From: Neisseria mucosa
Lineage (GTDB): Bacteria; Pseudomonadota; Gammaproteobacteria; Burkholderiales; Neisseriaceae
Reading direction: 5' to 3'
NCBI RefSeq assembly: GCF_013267835.1
Contig: NZ_CP053939.1
Span: 372,001 to 436,000 of the forward strand
DNA length: 64,000 bases
Of the stretch, positions 34,926-44,453 are shown piece by piece. A program made the position numbers and the translations under genes. How positions within the stretch are numbered: the first letter of the stretch is position 1; the number at the start of each line of letters is the position of its first letter. A model generated the notes under the pieces. That model worked only from the letters and a program-made list of their open reading frames with translations. It was not told the origin of the DNA and made no database searches.

Positions 34926-35399
34926 ATGAACGCAATCAAACAAAAAATCTTAGAACAAGCGCAGCGCGATGGCGTGCAGGTAACCGCATTGCGCGAGCAA
35001 GTGCTTGATATTGTTTTGAAACAAAGCGGCGTGATTAAAGCCTACAACGTTCTGTCGCAGATGCAGCAGCAAAGCGAGGGTGTGGTTGCGCCGCCGACGG
35101 CCTACCGCGCCCTTGATTTTTGGGCGGAACAGGGCGTTTTGCACAAAGTGGCGGCGGTCAACGGCTATATTTTGTGCAGCCACGCGCAGCACGAGTGCAA
35201 CGACCATTGCCACGACCACGAAGAAACAGAGGCGCACCACAGCGCGTTTATTTTGGTTTGCACCGAATGCGGTACGGCGGATGAGCAGACCTTGAGCCAA
35301 GAATGGGCGGCCTTGCGTGCAGGCGTGGCTGAAACCGGTTTCTCATTAAAAGAAGAACATGTTGTTTTAACAGGAATTTGTAAAAAATGTCAGAAGTAA
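34926..35399 (+). CDS. zur: Zinc uptake regulator Zur (Fur family)
   Basis: A zinc-responsive repressor of 157 aa. An N-terminal winged helix covers about 1-90 (TALREQVLDIVL, PPTAYRALDFWAEQGV). The zinc-binding C-terminal domain has CSHAQHECNDHCHDH, CTECG and CKKC. The Cys/His-rich loop is longer than in E. coli Zur. It probably controls tdfH at 33 kb and the overlapping downstream GTPase gene. A DUS copy lies just before the ATG (34901-34912). Confidence 0.92.
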   Translation: MNAIKQKILEQAQRDGVQVTALREQVLDIVLKQSGVIKAYNVLSQMQQQSEGVVAPPTAYRALDFWAEQGVLHKVAAVNGYILCSHAQHECNDHCHDHEETEAHHSAFILVCTECGTADEQTLSQEWAALRAGVAETGFSLKEEHVVLTGICKKCQK

Positions 35400-36316
35400 A
35401 AAAGACTAAAGTCCACCTGATTTCAGGCTTTCTCGGAACAGGTAAAACCACCGCACTCAAAAGTCTGATGGCGCAAAAAGACCCGAATGAAAAATGGGTC
35501 ATCATCGTCAACGAATTTGGCGAAATCGGCATTGACGGCGCCGTCTTGAGCGACAACGGCATTCCCGTGGCCGAAATTGCCGGCGGCTGTTTGTGCTGTA
35601 CTGCCGGCGCGCAAATGGGGACGACCGTACAAAAAATGCTGCGCGATGCCCAACCCGACCGCTTGATGATTGAAGCCAGCGGTCTGGCGCACGCCGCCAG
35701 CGTTATTGACGAACTGAAAGCCAAACCGCTCGACAGCATGCTGGAAATTGGCGCCGTCTTTACCGTTGTCGATCCGCGCCAGTTTATTAATCCCGATTAC
35801 GCGCAACAAGCCTTGTATAAAGACCAAATCGGCATTTGCGACGTATTGGTCGCCAGCAAAACCGACTTGTGCACGCCGGATCAACTGGCCGAATTTCATG
35901 ATAAAGCGGCCAAACTGTTCCCGCCCAAAGCCAAAGTGGTTGAAGTCCAAAATGCGCAACTCGACATCCAATGGCTTGACATTCCCGTTATCGAAAAATC
36001 ACGTTACCGCCTCAAAGCCCTGCCGGACAACACCATGGGCTTCCAGTCGCAAGGCTTCACATTCCCTGCCGGACGCGATTTCGACGGCGAAAAATTGACC
36101 GATTTCTTCAATGACCTGCCTAAATTGACAGACGGCCTCGTCCGTGCCAAAGGCGTGTTCCAAGTGCTCGGTACTTGGGTATGGCTCAACTGGGTGGACG
36201 GACAATGGGGCGCAAATCAGGTTTCATGGCGTCGCGACTCGCGCTTCGAGCTGATTGCCAAATCCTTTGATGCGGATTTGATTGAGAAAAAATTGCTGGA
36301 GGCTTTGGAGAAGTAA
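35387..36316 (+). CDS. CobW/ZNG1-type zinc metallochaperone GTPase
   Basis: A G3E-family GTPase of 309 aa. P-loop GFLGTGKTT (14-22) and the metal site GGCLCC (Cys68, Cys70, Cys71) are clear; SKTD is the guanine-specificity motif. The CobW C-terminal domain covers about 210-300. It overlaps zur by 13 nt, so zinc allocation under zinc limitation is the likely job, as for YeiR/YciC/ZagA relatives. A cobalt role is unlikely because no cobalamin genes are near. Confidence 0.9.
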   Translation: MSEVKKTKVHLISGFLGTGKTTALKSLMAQKDPNEKWVIIVNEFGEIGIDGAVLSDNGIPVAEIAGGCLCCTAGAQMGTTVQKMLRDAQPDRLMIEASGLAHAASVIDELKAKPLDSMLEIGAVFTVVDPRQFINPDYAQQALYKDQIGICDVLVASKTDLCTPDQLAEFHDKAAKLFPPKAKVVEVQNAQLDIQWLDIPVIEKSRYRLKALPDNTMGFQSQGFTFPAGRDFDGEKLTDFFNDLPKLTDGLVRAKGVFQVLGTWVWLNWVDGQWGANQVSWRRDSRFELIAKSFDADLIEKKLLEALEK

Positions 36317-36352
36317 ATCATCGTCCAAACGCTTATTAATCCGTTACGATAA

Positions 36353-36387
36353 CGCCGTCTGAAGCAAGCGGTTTCAGACGGCCTTCA
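36353..36387. terminator. DUS hairpin before yejB
   Basis: GCCGTCTGAA and TTTCAGACGGCC with a 10-nt loop, between the CobW gene and yejB. Confidence 0.6.
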
Positions 36388-36415
36388 AATCAAAAAAATA
36401 GAGGAACACTTAACC

Positions 36416-37471
36416 ATGTGGCGTTATATCTTTCATCGTTTGCTCCTTTTGATTCCCACGCTGTTGGGGATTTTGGCGATTACTTTCGCCGTGATTCAGT
36501 TTGTTCCCGGCGGCCCGGTGGAGCAGATGGTTCAGCAGCTGACGCAGGGCGCGGTTGGCGGCGAGACGGCGGGACACAGTATGCCCGGAACTTTGGCCAA
36601 AAACGGCAACCGCATCAGTGCGGAGGATTTGGCCGCGCTGAATGCTTTATACGGTTTCGACAAGCCGCCTTTGACGCGTTTTGCCGATATGGTATGGAAA
36701 TTCGCCCGTTTCGATTTGGGCGAGAGCTTTTTCCATCACCAAACTGTGTTTGAATTGGTGAAAGAGAAAATGCCGGTATCGATGAGTTTGGGTTTGTGGA
36801 CGTTTTTCCTGACTTATTTGATATGTATTCCGTTGGGTATTGCCAAGGCGGTCAGGGATGGCAGCCGATTCGATACGATTACGGGCATGATCATTTTGGT
36901 CGGCTATACCGTACCGCCGTTTGTCTTGGGCTTGGTGTTGCTGGTGTTGTTTGGCGGCGGCAGCTTTTTTGCCTGGTTCCCGCAGGGCGGTTTGGTCGGC
37001 GATGATTTCGATACGCTCTCTTGGGCCGGTAAAGTCAAAGATTATTTGTGGCATATGGCCTTGCCGATTACCGCTTCGGTGGCAGGCAACTTGGCGGTGA
37101 TGACCGTATTGACGAAAAACGTGTTCCTTGAAGAAATCCGTCGCCAATATGTTTATACCGCGCGGGCCAAGGGCTTGCCTGAGAAACAGATTTTGTGGAA
37201 ACATATTTTCCGCAACGCCATGATTCCTCTGATTACCGGTTTCCCGGCCGCATTTATCGGCGCATTCTTTACCGGAAGCCTGTTGATTGAAACGCTGTTC
37301 TCGCTGGACGGGTTGGGTTTGCTGTCTTACGAGGCAGTGATGAAACGTGATTATCCTGTCGTAATGGGCACGCTGTATGTGTTCACGCTGATGGGGTTGT
37401 TGGCTAAATTGGTGTCGGATATTTCTTATTCGTGGGTCGATCCGCGCATTCACTTTGGCGGACAGAAATAA
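36416..37471 (+). CDS. yejB: Peptide ABC importer permease YejB
   Basis: An inner-membrane permease of 351 aa of the DppB/OppB class, with about six membrane spans. The start YIFHRLLLLIPTLLGILAI and the EAA loop YTARAKGLPEKQILWKHIF are typical. The insert after QFVPGGPVEQMVQQLTQG is the long YejB-type periplasmic loop. It pairs with yejE, 36 bp downstream. The matching double ATPase (yejF) is at 19.4-21.0 kb. Confidence 0.9.
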   Translation: MWRYIFHRLLLLIPTLLGILAITFAVIQFVPGGPVEQMVQQLTQGAVGGETAGHSMPGTLAKNGNRISAEDLAALNALYGFDKPPLTRFADMVWKFARFDLGESFFHHQTVFELVKEKMPVSMSLGLWTFFLTYLICIPLGIAKAVRDGSRFDTITGMIILVGYTVPPFVLGLVLLVLFGGGSFFAWFPQGGLVGDDFDTLSWAGKVKDYLWHMALPITASVAGNLAVMTVLTKNVFLEEIRRQYVYTARAKGLPEKQILWKHIFRNAMIPLITGFPAAFIGAFFTGSLLIETLFSLDGLGLLSYEAVMKRDYPVVMGTLYVFTLMGLLAKLVSDISYSWVDPRIHFGGQK

Positions 37472-37507
37472 GGCCGTCTGAAAATATCTTCAATCCATTA
37501 TTAAAGA

Positions 37508-38548
37508 ATGTTTCGAACCATGAAAAAGAAAAAATCTACTTCAAACCCTACTTGGCAGGCCTTTAAGCAGCATAAGCGCGGTTGGCTGGCTTTGCGGATT
37601 TTGGCCGTTTTGTTTGTCGTTACCTTGCTTGCGCCTTTGTGGAGCAACGACAAACCTTTGTGGATACGCTATCAGGGCGAGTATTTCTTCCCTTTGGTAA
37701 CTGAATACAATGAAACCACATTTGGCGGCGATTTCGATACGCCTGCGGATTATTTGGATCCGCTTATCCGCCACAACATCACTTCAGACGGCAATTTCGC
37801 CCTGTATCTGCCCAATCCTTACGATGCCGATACCTTGAACGATTTCGATACGGCCCCCGATCCTGCCAAACCGTCCGAACGGCATATCTTGGGAACGGAC
37901 GACCGCGGCCGCGACCTGTTGGCGCGCTTGGTTTACGGTTTCCGCGATTCGCTGCTGTTTGCCTTGGTATTGACCGTGGTGACTACCGTAATCGGCGTGG
38001 TTGCAGGCGCGGTGCAGGGTTATTTCGGCGGCAAAACCGACCTTCTGATGCAGCGTTTTATCGAGGTTTGGGGCGGTATGCCGGAGCTGTACCTCCTGAT
38101 TATCCTGTCTTCGTTCTTTAATCCCGGACTGTTGATTTTGCTGGTATTGCTGTCGCTTTTCGGCTGGATGGGCTTGTCCGACTATGTCCGCGCCGAGTTT
38201 TTGAAAAACCGTCAGACCGATTACGTTTTGGCGGCGCGCGCGATGGGCGTGAGCAACCGTGAAATCATGTGGCGCCATATCCTGCCCAACAGCTTGACGC
38301 CGGTATTGGCCTTTTTGCCTTTCCGTATTTCAGGTGCGGTACTCGCCCTGACCAGTTTGGACTTCTTGGGCTTGGGCGTACCTGCCTCACAGGCGAGCTT
38401 GGGCGAGTTGCTGGCGCAAGGCAAAGACAACTTGGACGCGTGGTGGATCGGTCTGTCTGCCGTTGCTACGCTGACGGTGATGCTGCTTTTGCTGGTTATG
38501 ATCGGCGAAGGTTTGCGTCAGGCATTTGATGTACGCGCACGCAGCTAA
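37508..38548 (+). CDS. yejE: Peptide ABC importer permease YejE
   Basis: A second permease of 346 aa, DppC/OppC class. An N-terminal span (LRILAVLFVVTLLAPLW) is followed by a long periplasmic stretch. LGTDDRGRDLLARLVYGFR and the EAA loop AARAMGVSNREIMWRHILP are clear. The start may be ATG 37508 or ATG 37520; neither has a strong ribosome site. Substrates in other bacteria are oligopeptides, including microcin C. No binding protein YejA is in the window. Confidence 0.9.
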   Translation: MFRTMKKKKSTSNPTWQAFKQHKRGWLALRILAVLFVVTLLAPLWSNDKPLWIRYQGEYFFPLVTEYNETTFGGDFDTPADYLDPLIRHNITSDGNFALYLPNPYDADTLNDFDTAPDPAKPSERHILGTDDRGRDLLARLVYGFRDSLLFALVLTVVTTVIGVVAGAVQGYFGGKTDLLMQRFIEVWGGMPELYLLIILSSFFNPGLLILLVLLSLFGWMGLSDYVRAEFLKNRQTDYVLAARAMGVSNREIMWRHILPNSLTPVLAFLPFRISGAVLALTSLDFLGLGVPASQASLGELLAQGKDNLDAWWIGLSAVATLTVMLLLLVMIGEGLRQAFDVRARS

Positions 38549-38601
38549 TTGCTTTTCTAAAGCGTGAAGAGGGTGGGCGGAAAAGCTTATCCTTCATTCT
38601 C

Positions 38602-38631
38602 AAGGCCGTCTGAAAAGTTTCAGACGGCCTC
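38602..38631. terminator. DUS terminator after yejE
   Basis: AAGGCCGTCTGAAAAG overlaps its complement TTTCAGACGGCCT. Confidence 0.7.
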
Positions 38632-38658
38632 ATCCATTCGTTTGAATCATTAAAAACC

Positions 38659-39339
38659 ATGAATCAAGAAATCACATTTCTTACGCTTTTTCTGCTCGGC
38701 TTTTTTGGCGGAACGCATTGCGTCGGCATGTGCGGCGGATTGAGCAGCGCATTCGCATTGCAGCTGCCGCCACATTTAAACCGAATCGGGCTGATTGTAT
38801 TGTTGAACTTAGGGCGCATCAGCAGCTATGTCGTCATTGGCCTGTTGGTCGGTTTGGTCGGGCAGGTTGGCATTTCCTTGGACGATACGCGCGCGGTTCA
38901 AAACGGTTTGTATATTGCCGCCAATGTCTTGCTGCTTTTACTTGGGCTGTATCTTGCCGGTATTTCGACTGCCGCAACCAAAATCGAAGGCATCGGCAAA
39001 CCGATATGGAAACGCCTGAATCCTTTACTGAACAAATTGCTGCCGATTAAATCAGTGCCTGCCTGTTTCGGCGTGGGCGTGCTTTGGGGCTGGCTGCCTT
39101 GCGGCTTGGTGTACAGCGCGTCTTTATATGCTTTGGGCAGCGGCAATGCCTTGCACGGCGGACTGTATATGCTGGCGTTTGCGTTGGGGACCTTGCCGAA
39201 CCTGCTCGCGATGGGCATATTTGCAGCGCAGTTGAAAACCTTTTTGCAAAAACGCATGGTTCGTTTGTGCGCCGGATTATTGGTGGCAGGATGGGCGATA
39301 TGGCGCTTGGCCGTCTTTGCGATGGGGCAAATCGGGTAG
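38659..39339 (+). CDS. UreH/DsbD-like membrane protein (cbb3-linked family)
   Basis: A six-span membrane protein of 226 aa. GFFGGTHCVGMCGG (14-27) and WGWLPCGLVYS (about 148-158) carry the paired cysteine sites of the UreH_2/TauE-SafE-like family (PF13386 type). In gammaproteobacteria this gene sits next to ccoS and fnr, and a role in metal supply to cbb3 oxidase has been suggested. Here it is away from ccoS. Function is inferred only. Confidence 0.75.
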   Translation: MNQEITFLTLFLLGFFGGTHCVGMCGGLSSAFALQLPPHLNRIGLIVLLNLGRISSYVVIGLLVGLVGQVGISLDDTRAVQNGLYIAANVLLLLLGLYLAGISTAATKIEGIGKPIWKRLNPLLNKLLPIKSVPACFGVGVLWGWLPCGLVYSASLYALGSGNALHGGLYMLAFALGTLPNLLAMGIFAAQLKTFLQKRMVRLCAGLLVAGWAIWRLAVFAMGQIG

Positions 39340-39376
39340 GGAAAAAGGTTTTATCTAGTTTGTTGTTTTGCAATCA

Positions 39377-39411
39377 AAAAGGCCGTCTGAAAGATTTTCA
39401 GACGGCCTTTT
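39377..39411. terminator. Bidirectional DUS terminator
   Basis: AAAAAGGCCGTCTGAAAG with complement and T tract, between two convergent membrane-protein genes. Confidence 0.75.
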
Positions 39412-39423
39412 CACAAGAAAGAT

Positions 39424-40233
39424 TTAATGAATCAAATTCCAAGTCATTTTGGCGGCAATCAGCAGCAACATGATGCCGAAAGCAATTTTGAGTTTTCGGG
39501 CGGGCAGCTTGTGCGCCGTTTTAACGCCGAGCGGGGCAAAGAGGATGGTGGCAATGCTCAAAATGGCTACGGCCGGAAGATAGATAAAGCCTGCCGCACC
39601 TTCAGGCAGGTTGGCAATAGGCAAACCGTTGGCAAAATAGCCGATGGTGCCGGCAACTGCAATCGGCCATGCCAGGCCTGAAGATGTGCCGATGGCGCGG
39701 TGCGCCGGAAAGTTGCAATACAGTAGGAATGGAACGGATAGTGAACCGCCGCCGATACCGACCCAGCTTGAAGCCGCACCAAAAAGCGTGCCTGCGGCTG
39801 TCAGGCCGGGGAGGGCGGGCAGGGTGCGTGAAGGTGTGGGTTTGGAATCGCGTAGGGTTTTGAGTGCGATAAGGGTAAGAAATGCAATAAAGAAAACCTG
39901 CAAAGCCAGCGTCGGCATATATTTTGCCGTTGCTGCGCCGAGGAAGACGCCGAGTATCATGCCCGGCGTCATCCGGCGGACGGTTGCCCAATCGATGGCG
40001 TATTTTTTATGCTGGGCATACATGCTGGAGAAGGTGGTAAACACCATGACGGCAAAGGAAGTGCCGATGGCGAGATGCTGTGCATAGGGGTGGTTGCCTA
40101 CGCCTTGCAGTTGCAATGCCCATAAGACAACGGGGACAACCAGCGTGCCGCCGCCTACGCCGAACAGCCCGGCAATAAAGCCCGCCGCGCTGCCGACGGC
40201 GAGCAGGGCAAGGATGATGTCCCAAGACCACAT
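39424..40233 (-). CDS. TauE/SafE family sulfite/anion exporter-like protein
   Basis: A 269-aa membrane protein of about eight spans. Duplicated family motifs are visible: GLFGVGGGTLVVPVV (about 23-37) and GIGGGSLSVPFLLY (about 155-168). The family exports sulfite, sulfoacetate and other sulphur or organic anions; the substrate here is unknown. It lies 1 bp downstream of pssA and is probably in its transcript. Confidence 0.83.
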   Translation of the reverse strand: MWSWDIILALLAVGSAAGFIAGLFGVGGGTLVVPVVLWALQLQGVGNHPYAQHLAIGTSFAVMVFTTFSSMYAQHKKYAIDWATVRRMTPGMILGVFLGAATAKYMPTLALQVFFIAFLTLIALKTLRDSKPTPSRTLPALPGLTAAGTLFGAASSWVGIGGGSLSVPFLLYCNFPAHRAIGTSSGLAWPIAVAGTIGYFANGLPIANLPEGAAGFIYLPAVAILSIATILFAPLGVKTAHKLPARKLKIAFGIMLLLIAAKMTWNLIH

Positions 40234-40234
40234 T

Positions 40235-41014
40235 TCAGACGGCCTTGTCGTGTTTGTGTGATTTATGGCGTTTTTTAAACCAACGGATGACTGCCATCAC
40301 ATAACCGGACAAGCTGTAACCGAGGAAAAACAGGAAGAGGACGAGCGAAGGCTCCCAATTGATCAAAAGCAGAATCAATACGGCCAACACCATGCCCATA
40401 AACGGCACTTGGCGGCGGATGTTGATTTCTTTGAAGCTCCAAAACGGAATCTGCACAATCATGGAAATGCCGGCAAACAGGGTGATACCCAATGCCCACC
40501 AATGCACGTTGGGGAAACGCTCGACGCTGTGGTTGACCCAAATCAGGCCAACAATCAACGCAGCGGCAGTCGGGCTGGGCACGCCGATAAACCAGCGTTT
40601 GTCGACTTTGCCGATAAGCGTGTTGAACAGTGCCAAACGCAGGGCGGCGCAGGCGCAGTAGATAAAGGCAACGGAATAACCGATTTTGCCAAATTGCCAA
40701 AGTTGCCATTTGTAGGCAATCAGGGCAGGCGCGACGCCGAAGCTGACCATATCGGCAAGGCTGTCGAGCTGTTCGCCGAACGCGCTTTGGCTGTTGGTCA
40801 GCCGCGCCACGCGTCCATCCATACCGTCGAGCAGCATGGAAAGGAAAACTGCAATCGCCGCTGTTTCATAACGTCCGTGCATAGACTGGGTAATGGCAAA
40901 GAAGGCGCAAAACAGTGCGGCGATGGTAAAGGAATTGGGCAGCAGGTAAATGCTGTTTTTGCGGATGGAGTTGCGCGGTGGAATCGGATTTTCTGTATTT
41001 TGTGAGTTGTCCAT
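40235..41014 (-). CDS. pssA: CDP-diacylglycerol-serine O-phosphatidyltransferase
   Basis: Makes phosphatidylserine, the precursor of phosphatidylethanolamine. 259 aa, membrane-bound, type II PssA. The CDP-alcohol phosphotransferase motif is complete in DGMDGRVARLTN followed by FGEQLDSLADM (about 63-87). Several membrane spans follow. It precedes the TauE-like gene by 1 bp. Confidence 0.93.
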   Translation of the reverse strand: MDNSQNTENPIPPRNSIRKNSIYLLPNSFTIAALFCAFFAITQSMHGRYETAAIAVFLSMLLDGMDGRVARLTNSQSAFGEQLDSLADMVSFGVAPALIAYKWQLWQFGKIGYSVAFIYCACAALRLALFNTLIGKVDKRWFIGVPSPTAAALIVGLIWVNHSVERFPNVHWWALGITLFAGISMIVQIPFWSFKEINIRRQVPFMGMVLAVLILLLINWEPSLVLFLFFLGYSLSGYVMAVIRWFKKRHKSHKHDKAV

Positions 41015-41137
41015 AATGTTTCCGTATATGCTGCGGGTGCAGATGAGGCATTATACCGCATTGGCAGGTTAAGGATTTTTAAAAGGCAGTCGTAGTTTCA
41101 CTTCATCAGCATAAAGTTTCAGACGGCCTTTATTGCG

Positions 41138-42487
41138 TCAGTCAAACAACTCGCCCTGCGCCTGCTCTTTGGTCACGCGTACGTCGGTTTCGCCGTCGGC
41201 AAAAGTGATGTGCAGTTTCTGCCCTTGTTTCAACGTATCGGCATTGCGGATGACTTGTCCGCGGGTGTTTTTGACGACGGAGAAACCGCGCTCTAGAATA
41301 TGCTGCGGCGATACGGCTTCGAGCAATGCTGCTTGGGCGGTCAGGCTTTGACGGCGGTGGGTAAGCAGCTGGCGGAAGGAATGCGATAAGGCCGTCTGAA
41401 AGTGGTCGATGTTGTGTTTGTAAATGGAAACATCAGGATGGCAATGTTTCAGGGTTTGGGTTTGGCGTTCAAAACGGGCGGTATGGGCGCGGAGGTTTTG
41501 CGTCATCGAGTAAGACAGCGTTTGCGCCAGTTTGCTGATTGAAGCGCGCTGATCGTCAAGTTTTTGGCGCGGATGACGGATTTGCCGCGCGAGCCAGTCG
41601 AGTTTTTGGCTGGCATCGAAATAGCGTTGTTCCAAAACGGTTTTCAGACGGCCTTTGGCTTGGGCGAGGCGGTGTAACGATTCTTGGCGGTTTGGGCTGA
41701 CCAATTCTGCCGCGCCGGTCGGCGTGGGCGCGCGTACGTCGGCAACAAAATCGGCAAGCGTGAAATCGGTTTCGTGTCCTACGCCGCTGACAACGGGAAT
41801 CGCGCAGGCTTCAATGGCACGCACGACCGGCTCTTCATTAAACGCCCACAAGTCTTCAATGCTGCCGCCGCCGCGACAGACAATCAACACATCGCATTCG
41901 GCGCGTTGCGAAGCGGTTTTAATCGCTTGGGCAATTTGCAACTCGCTGCCTGTACCTTGAACGGGCGTCGGATAAACGATAATGGGAATTTCAGGCGCGC
42001 GGCGGTTTAAGGTGGTTACAACATCGCGCAATGCCGCCGCCGCCAGGCTGGTGATGATACCGATACATTGCGGACGGGCGGGCAACGGTTTTTTGCGTTC
42101 CGCTGAAAACGCGCCTTCCGCCTGCAACTGCGCTTTCAATCGCTCATAGGCTTCGTAAAGCTGCCCCAAGCCTTTGAGCCGCACCTCGTTCACGGTAATC
42201 TGAAATTCGCCCCGCGCTTCATAAATACTGATTTTTCCTGATACTTCGATATGGTCGCCTTCTTTCAAAGGCTTCGCCAAACGCGCCGCCGCACCTTTAA
42301 ACATCGCGCAACGTACCTGCGCGCGGCTGTCTTTGAGCGAGAAATAATAATGTCCGCTGGCGGCATGGGTCAGGTTGGACACTTCGCCGGCAATCCACAA
42401 GCCTGCGAGATGGTCTTCCAACAAGGCTTTGGCGAGGGCGTTGAGTTCGGATACGGAAATGGAGGAGGGTGCGAAGAGTTCGGACAT
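41138..42487 (-). CDS. xseA: Exodeoxyribonuclease VII large subunit
   Basis: The large subunit of the single-strand-specific nuclease ExoVII, 449 aa. An OB-fold domain covers about 10-105 (WIAGEVSNLTHAASGHYYFSLKD). The catalytic domain has CRGGGSIEDLWAFNEE and SGVGHETDFTLADFVADVRAPTPT (written here in parts). A long coiled coil covers about 270-400. The partner xseB is not in the window. Confidence 0.94.
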   Translation of the reverse strand: MSELFAPSSISVSELNALAKALLEDHLAGLWIAGEVSNLTHAASGHYYFSLKDSRAQVRCAMFKGAAARLAKPLKEGDHIEVSGKISIYEARGEFQITVNEVRLKGLGQLYEAYERLKAQLQAEGAFSAERKKPLPARPQCIGIITSLAAAALRDVVTTLNRRAPEIPIIVYPTPVQGTGSELQIAQAIKTASQRAECDVLIVCRGGGSIEDLWAFNEEPVVRAIEACAIPVVSGVGHETDFTLADFVADVRAPTPTGAAELVSPNRQESLHRLAQAKGRLKTVLEQRYFDASQKLDWLARQIRHPRQKLDDQRASISKLAQTLSYSMTQNLRAHTARFERQTQTLKHCHPDVSIYKHNIDHFQTALSHSFRQLLTHRRQSLTAQAALLEAVSPQHILERGFSVVKNTRGQVIRNADTLKQGQKLHITFADGETDVRVTKEQAQGELFD

Positions 42488-42667
42488 TACGAAACAGAAA
42501 AATTGGGGAAAGCTGAATTATAAGGGTTTTAGGGCGATTCGTTGTATTCGTTTTTATGAAACTTGCGCCCTTTGTTTTAATATTATCAAAGCCGCATGTT
42601 CAGACGGCCTTGTCCGGGCAGGCTTGTGTTATATTATCGTTTGATTTTCGCTTCAAAAGCCGTGCGT

Positions 42668-43678
42668 ATGCCCAAACTCCACCAAATTATCGAGCGCCAT
42701 TGGCAATCCCCCAATCCGTTTTTGTCTTTGCTGTTAAAACCATTGTCCAAGCTGTTTGCCAAAATTGCGGCGAAACGGCGCGATGATTTTGTTTCAGGCC
42801 GTCTGAAAAGCGAAAAATTGCCTGTGCCAGTGGTGGTGGTCGGCAATATCCATGCAGGCGGAACAGGGAAAACGCCGATAGTCGCCGCGCTGGTGTCGGG
42901 TTTGCAGAAAAAGGGCGTTAAGGTCGGCATCATCAGCCGGGGTTACGGGCGCAAGAGCAAGGCGGTTCATGTATTGAATACAGCCAGCAGCGCGGCAGAT
43001 GCAGGCGACGAGCCTTTATTATTATTTCGCCAAACCGGTGCGCCTACGGCGGTAGGCAGCAGCCGTACAGAAGCAGGCAGGGCATTGCTTGCGGCGCATC
43101 CGGAGCTTAAATTGATTGTGGCCGACGACGGTTTGCAACATTATGCCTTGCAACGCGATATGGAAATTGCCGTATTTCCTGCGGCAGATACAGGGCGTAC
43201 CAATTTGGATTTACTGCCCAACGGCAGCTTGCGCGAACCTTTGTCTCGATTGGCTTCCGTTGATGCGGTTGTCGTCAGCGGAGGGAAAGCAGATGCGGCA
43301 TTTAGGCCGTCTGAAAATATGTTTGCCAGCCATATTGAAACAGGGCGGATTTACCGTTTGAACAGGCCGTCTGAAAAATTGGATTTTGCGGGTTTGGGAA
43401 ATCAAACCGTCGCCGCCGTCGCCGGTATCGCCAAGCCGGAGCGTTTTTTCGATTCGTTGCGGAACATGGGCATCACCTTGAACCAAACCGTTGCACTGCC
43501 CGACCATGCCGACATCGCAGCAGCAGACTTGCCCAATGCGGATGTGGTCATTATTACGGAGAAAGATGCAGTCAAGTTTTCAGACGGCCTTAATCTGAAT
43601 CATGTATGGGTCTTGCCTGTTTGTGCGATAATTGAACCTAATTTGGCGGTGTTCGTATCCGCGAAAGTTTCAATCTAA
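42668..43678 (+). CDS. lpxK: Tetraacyldisaccharide 4'-kinase
   Basis: Phosphorylates the lipid A precursor at 4'. 336 aa from ATG 42668 ([12 protein letters not shown]). An upstream ATG at 42596 would add 24 residues read from an uptake sequence and is rejected. P-loop [15 protein letters not shown] (about 55-69) and [11 protein letters not shown] are typical. The gene contains four uptake-sequence copies in its coding region (about 42797, 43304, 43364 and 43580), translated as SGRLKSE, RPSEN, RPSEK and SDGL. Confidence 0.92.
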   Translation: MPKLHQIIERHWQSPNPFLSLLLKPLSKLFAKIAAKRRDDFVSGRLKSEKLPVPVVVVGNIHAGGTGKTPIVAALVSGLQKKGVKVGIISRGYGRKSKAVHVLNTASSAADAGDEPLLLFRQTGAPTAVGSSRTEAGRALLAAHPELKLIVADDGLQHYALQRDMEIAVFPAADTGRTNLDLLPNGSLREPLSRLASVDAVVVSGGKADAAFRPSENMFASHIETGRIYRLNRPSEKLDFAGLGNQTVAAVAGIAKPERFFDSLRNMGITLNQTVALPDHADIAAADLPNADVVIITEKDAVKFSDGLNLNHVWVLPVCAIIEPNLAVFVSAKVSI

Positions 43679-43742
43679 ATGCTTATATATGTTTCACAGA
43701 TGTTTTAAAGATGATCTTCAAACTACGCGATAGGAGTAAATC

Positions 43743-44408
43743 ATGAAGTTAAAATATTTGTTGGTCGCTTGCGCAGCTTTATTTGTATCCACTCAAAGCC
43801 TGGCTGCTAAACCAAGTGATGAATCTGCAATGAAATGGTTGGAGATTCAAGACATAAGCAATAATTATAGCGAGAAAGTACAACGTTCTTTGGAGATGGT
43901 GAATAAAGAGGACAATGAGCGCTTGTTAGCGATGACGCCCAAAACGCAAAAAGCGCAGATGAAGGCGGTCATCAGCCGTTATATGAAAAATATGCAAGAC
44001 GATTTGAGCCGCCCTGAGTTGAAAAAACAATGGTTGGATGAAGAAAAGCGTGCCGTACAGAAAGTATTTACACAAGAAGAAGTCGATGCAACCAACCGTT
44101 TTTTCTCTTCGGCTCAGGGAAAAAATATTTTGAAAAAGATAAGAAGTTTACAACAGCATGGTGGAAATCTTGAGGATGTATTGAGCCAATCGGATATAGA
44201 AAAGATGGCTGAAGCATTTGGGCATGGTGCCGGCAAGTCTGCGCTCGAAAAAGTCAAGCATTTCGATAAGCTGAGCGATGAGATTATCCAAAAAAACATG
44301 AGTCAAAACTACCTCAATGCAAGCGATAAATATACGCCCGCTTTTGAGGCTCAAACACGCGATATTTTGTGTAAGGGTAATAAACATTCTTCGGAATGTG
44401 CCAAATAA
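43743..44408 (+). CDS. DUF2059-like periplasmic protein
   Basis: A secreted protein of 221 aa. A signal peptide ends TQSLAA. The middle region KKQWLDEEKRAVQKVFTQEE followed by DATNRFFSSAQGKNIL matches the DUF2059 pattern, in which a helical repeat ends with a Phe-x-x-Ser-x-x-Gly. A C-terminal region of about 80 residues with Lys/Glu-rich helices and two cysteines is extra. Function unknown. The next gene is a related but broken copy. Confidence 0.65.
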   Translation: MKLKYLLVACAALFVSTQSLAAKPSDESAMKWLEIQDISNNYSEKVQRSLEMVNKEDNERLLAMTPKTQKAQMKAVISRYMKNMQDDLSRPELKKQWLDEEKRAVQKVFTQEEVDATNRFFSSAQGKNILKKIRSLQQHGGNLEDVLSQSDIEKMAEAFGHGAGKSALEKVKHFDKLSDEIIQKNMSQNYLNASDKYTPAFEAQTRDILCKGNKHSSECAK

Positions 44409-44453
44409 TTTTCCGACTATCTGAAAATATTTTTTTATTGAAAAGGAGAAAAA

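Noticed and set aside
42596..42667. Longer N-terminus for lpxK
   Set aside because: The added residues are read from an uptake sequence and non-conserved leader; the family start is at 42668.
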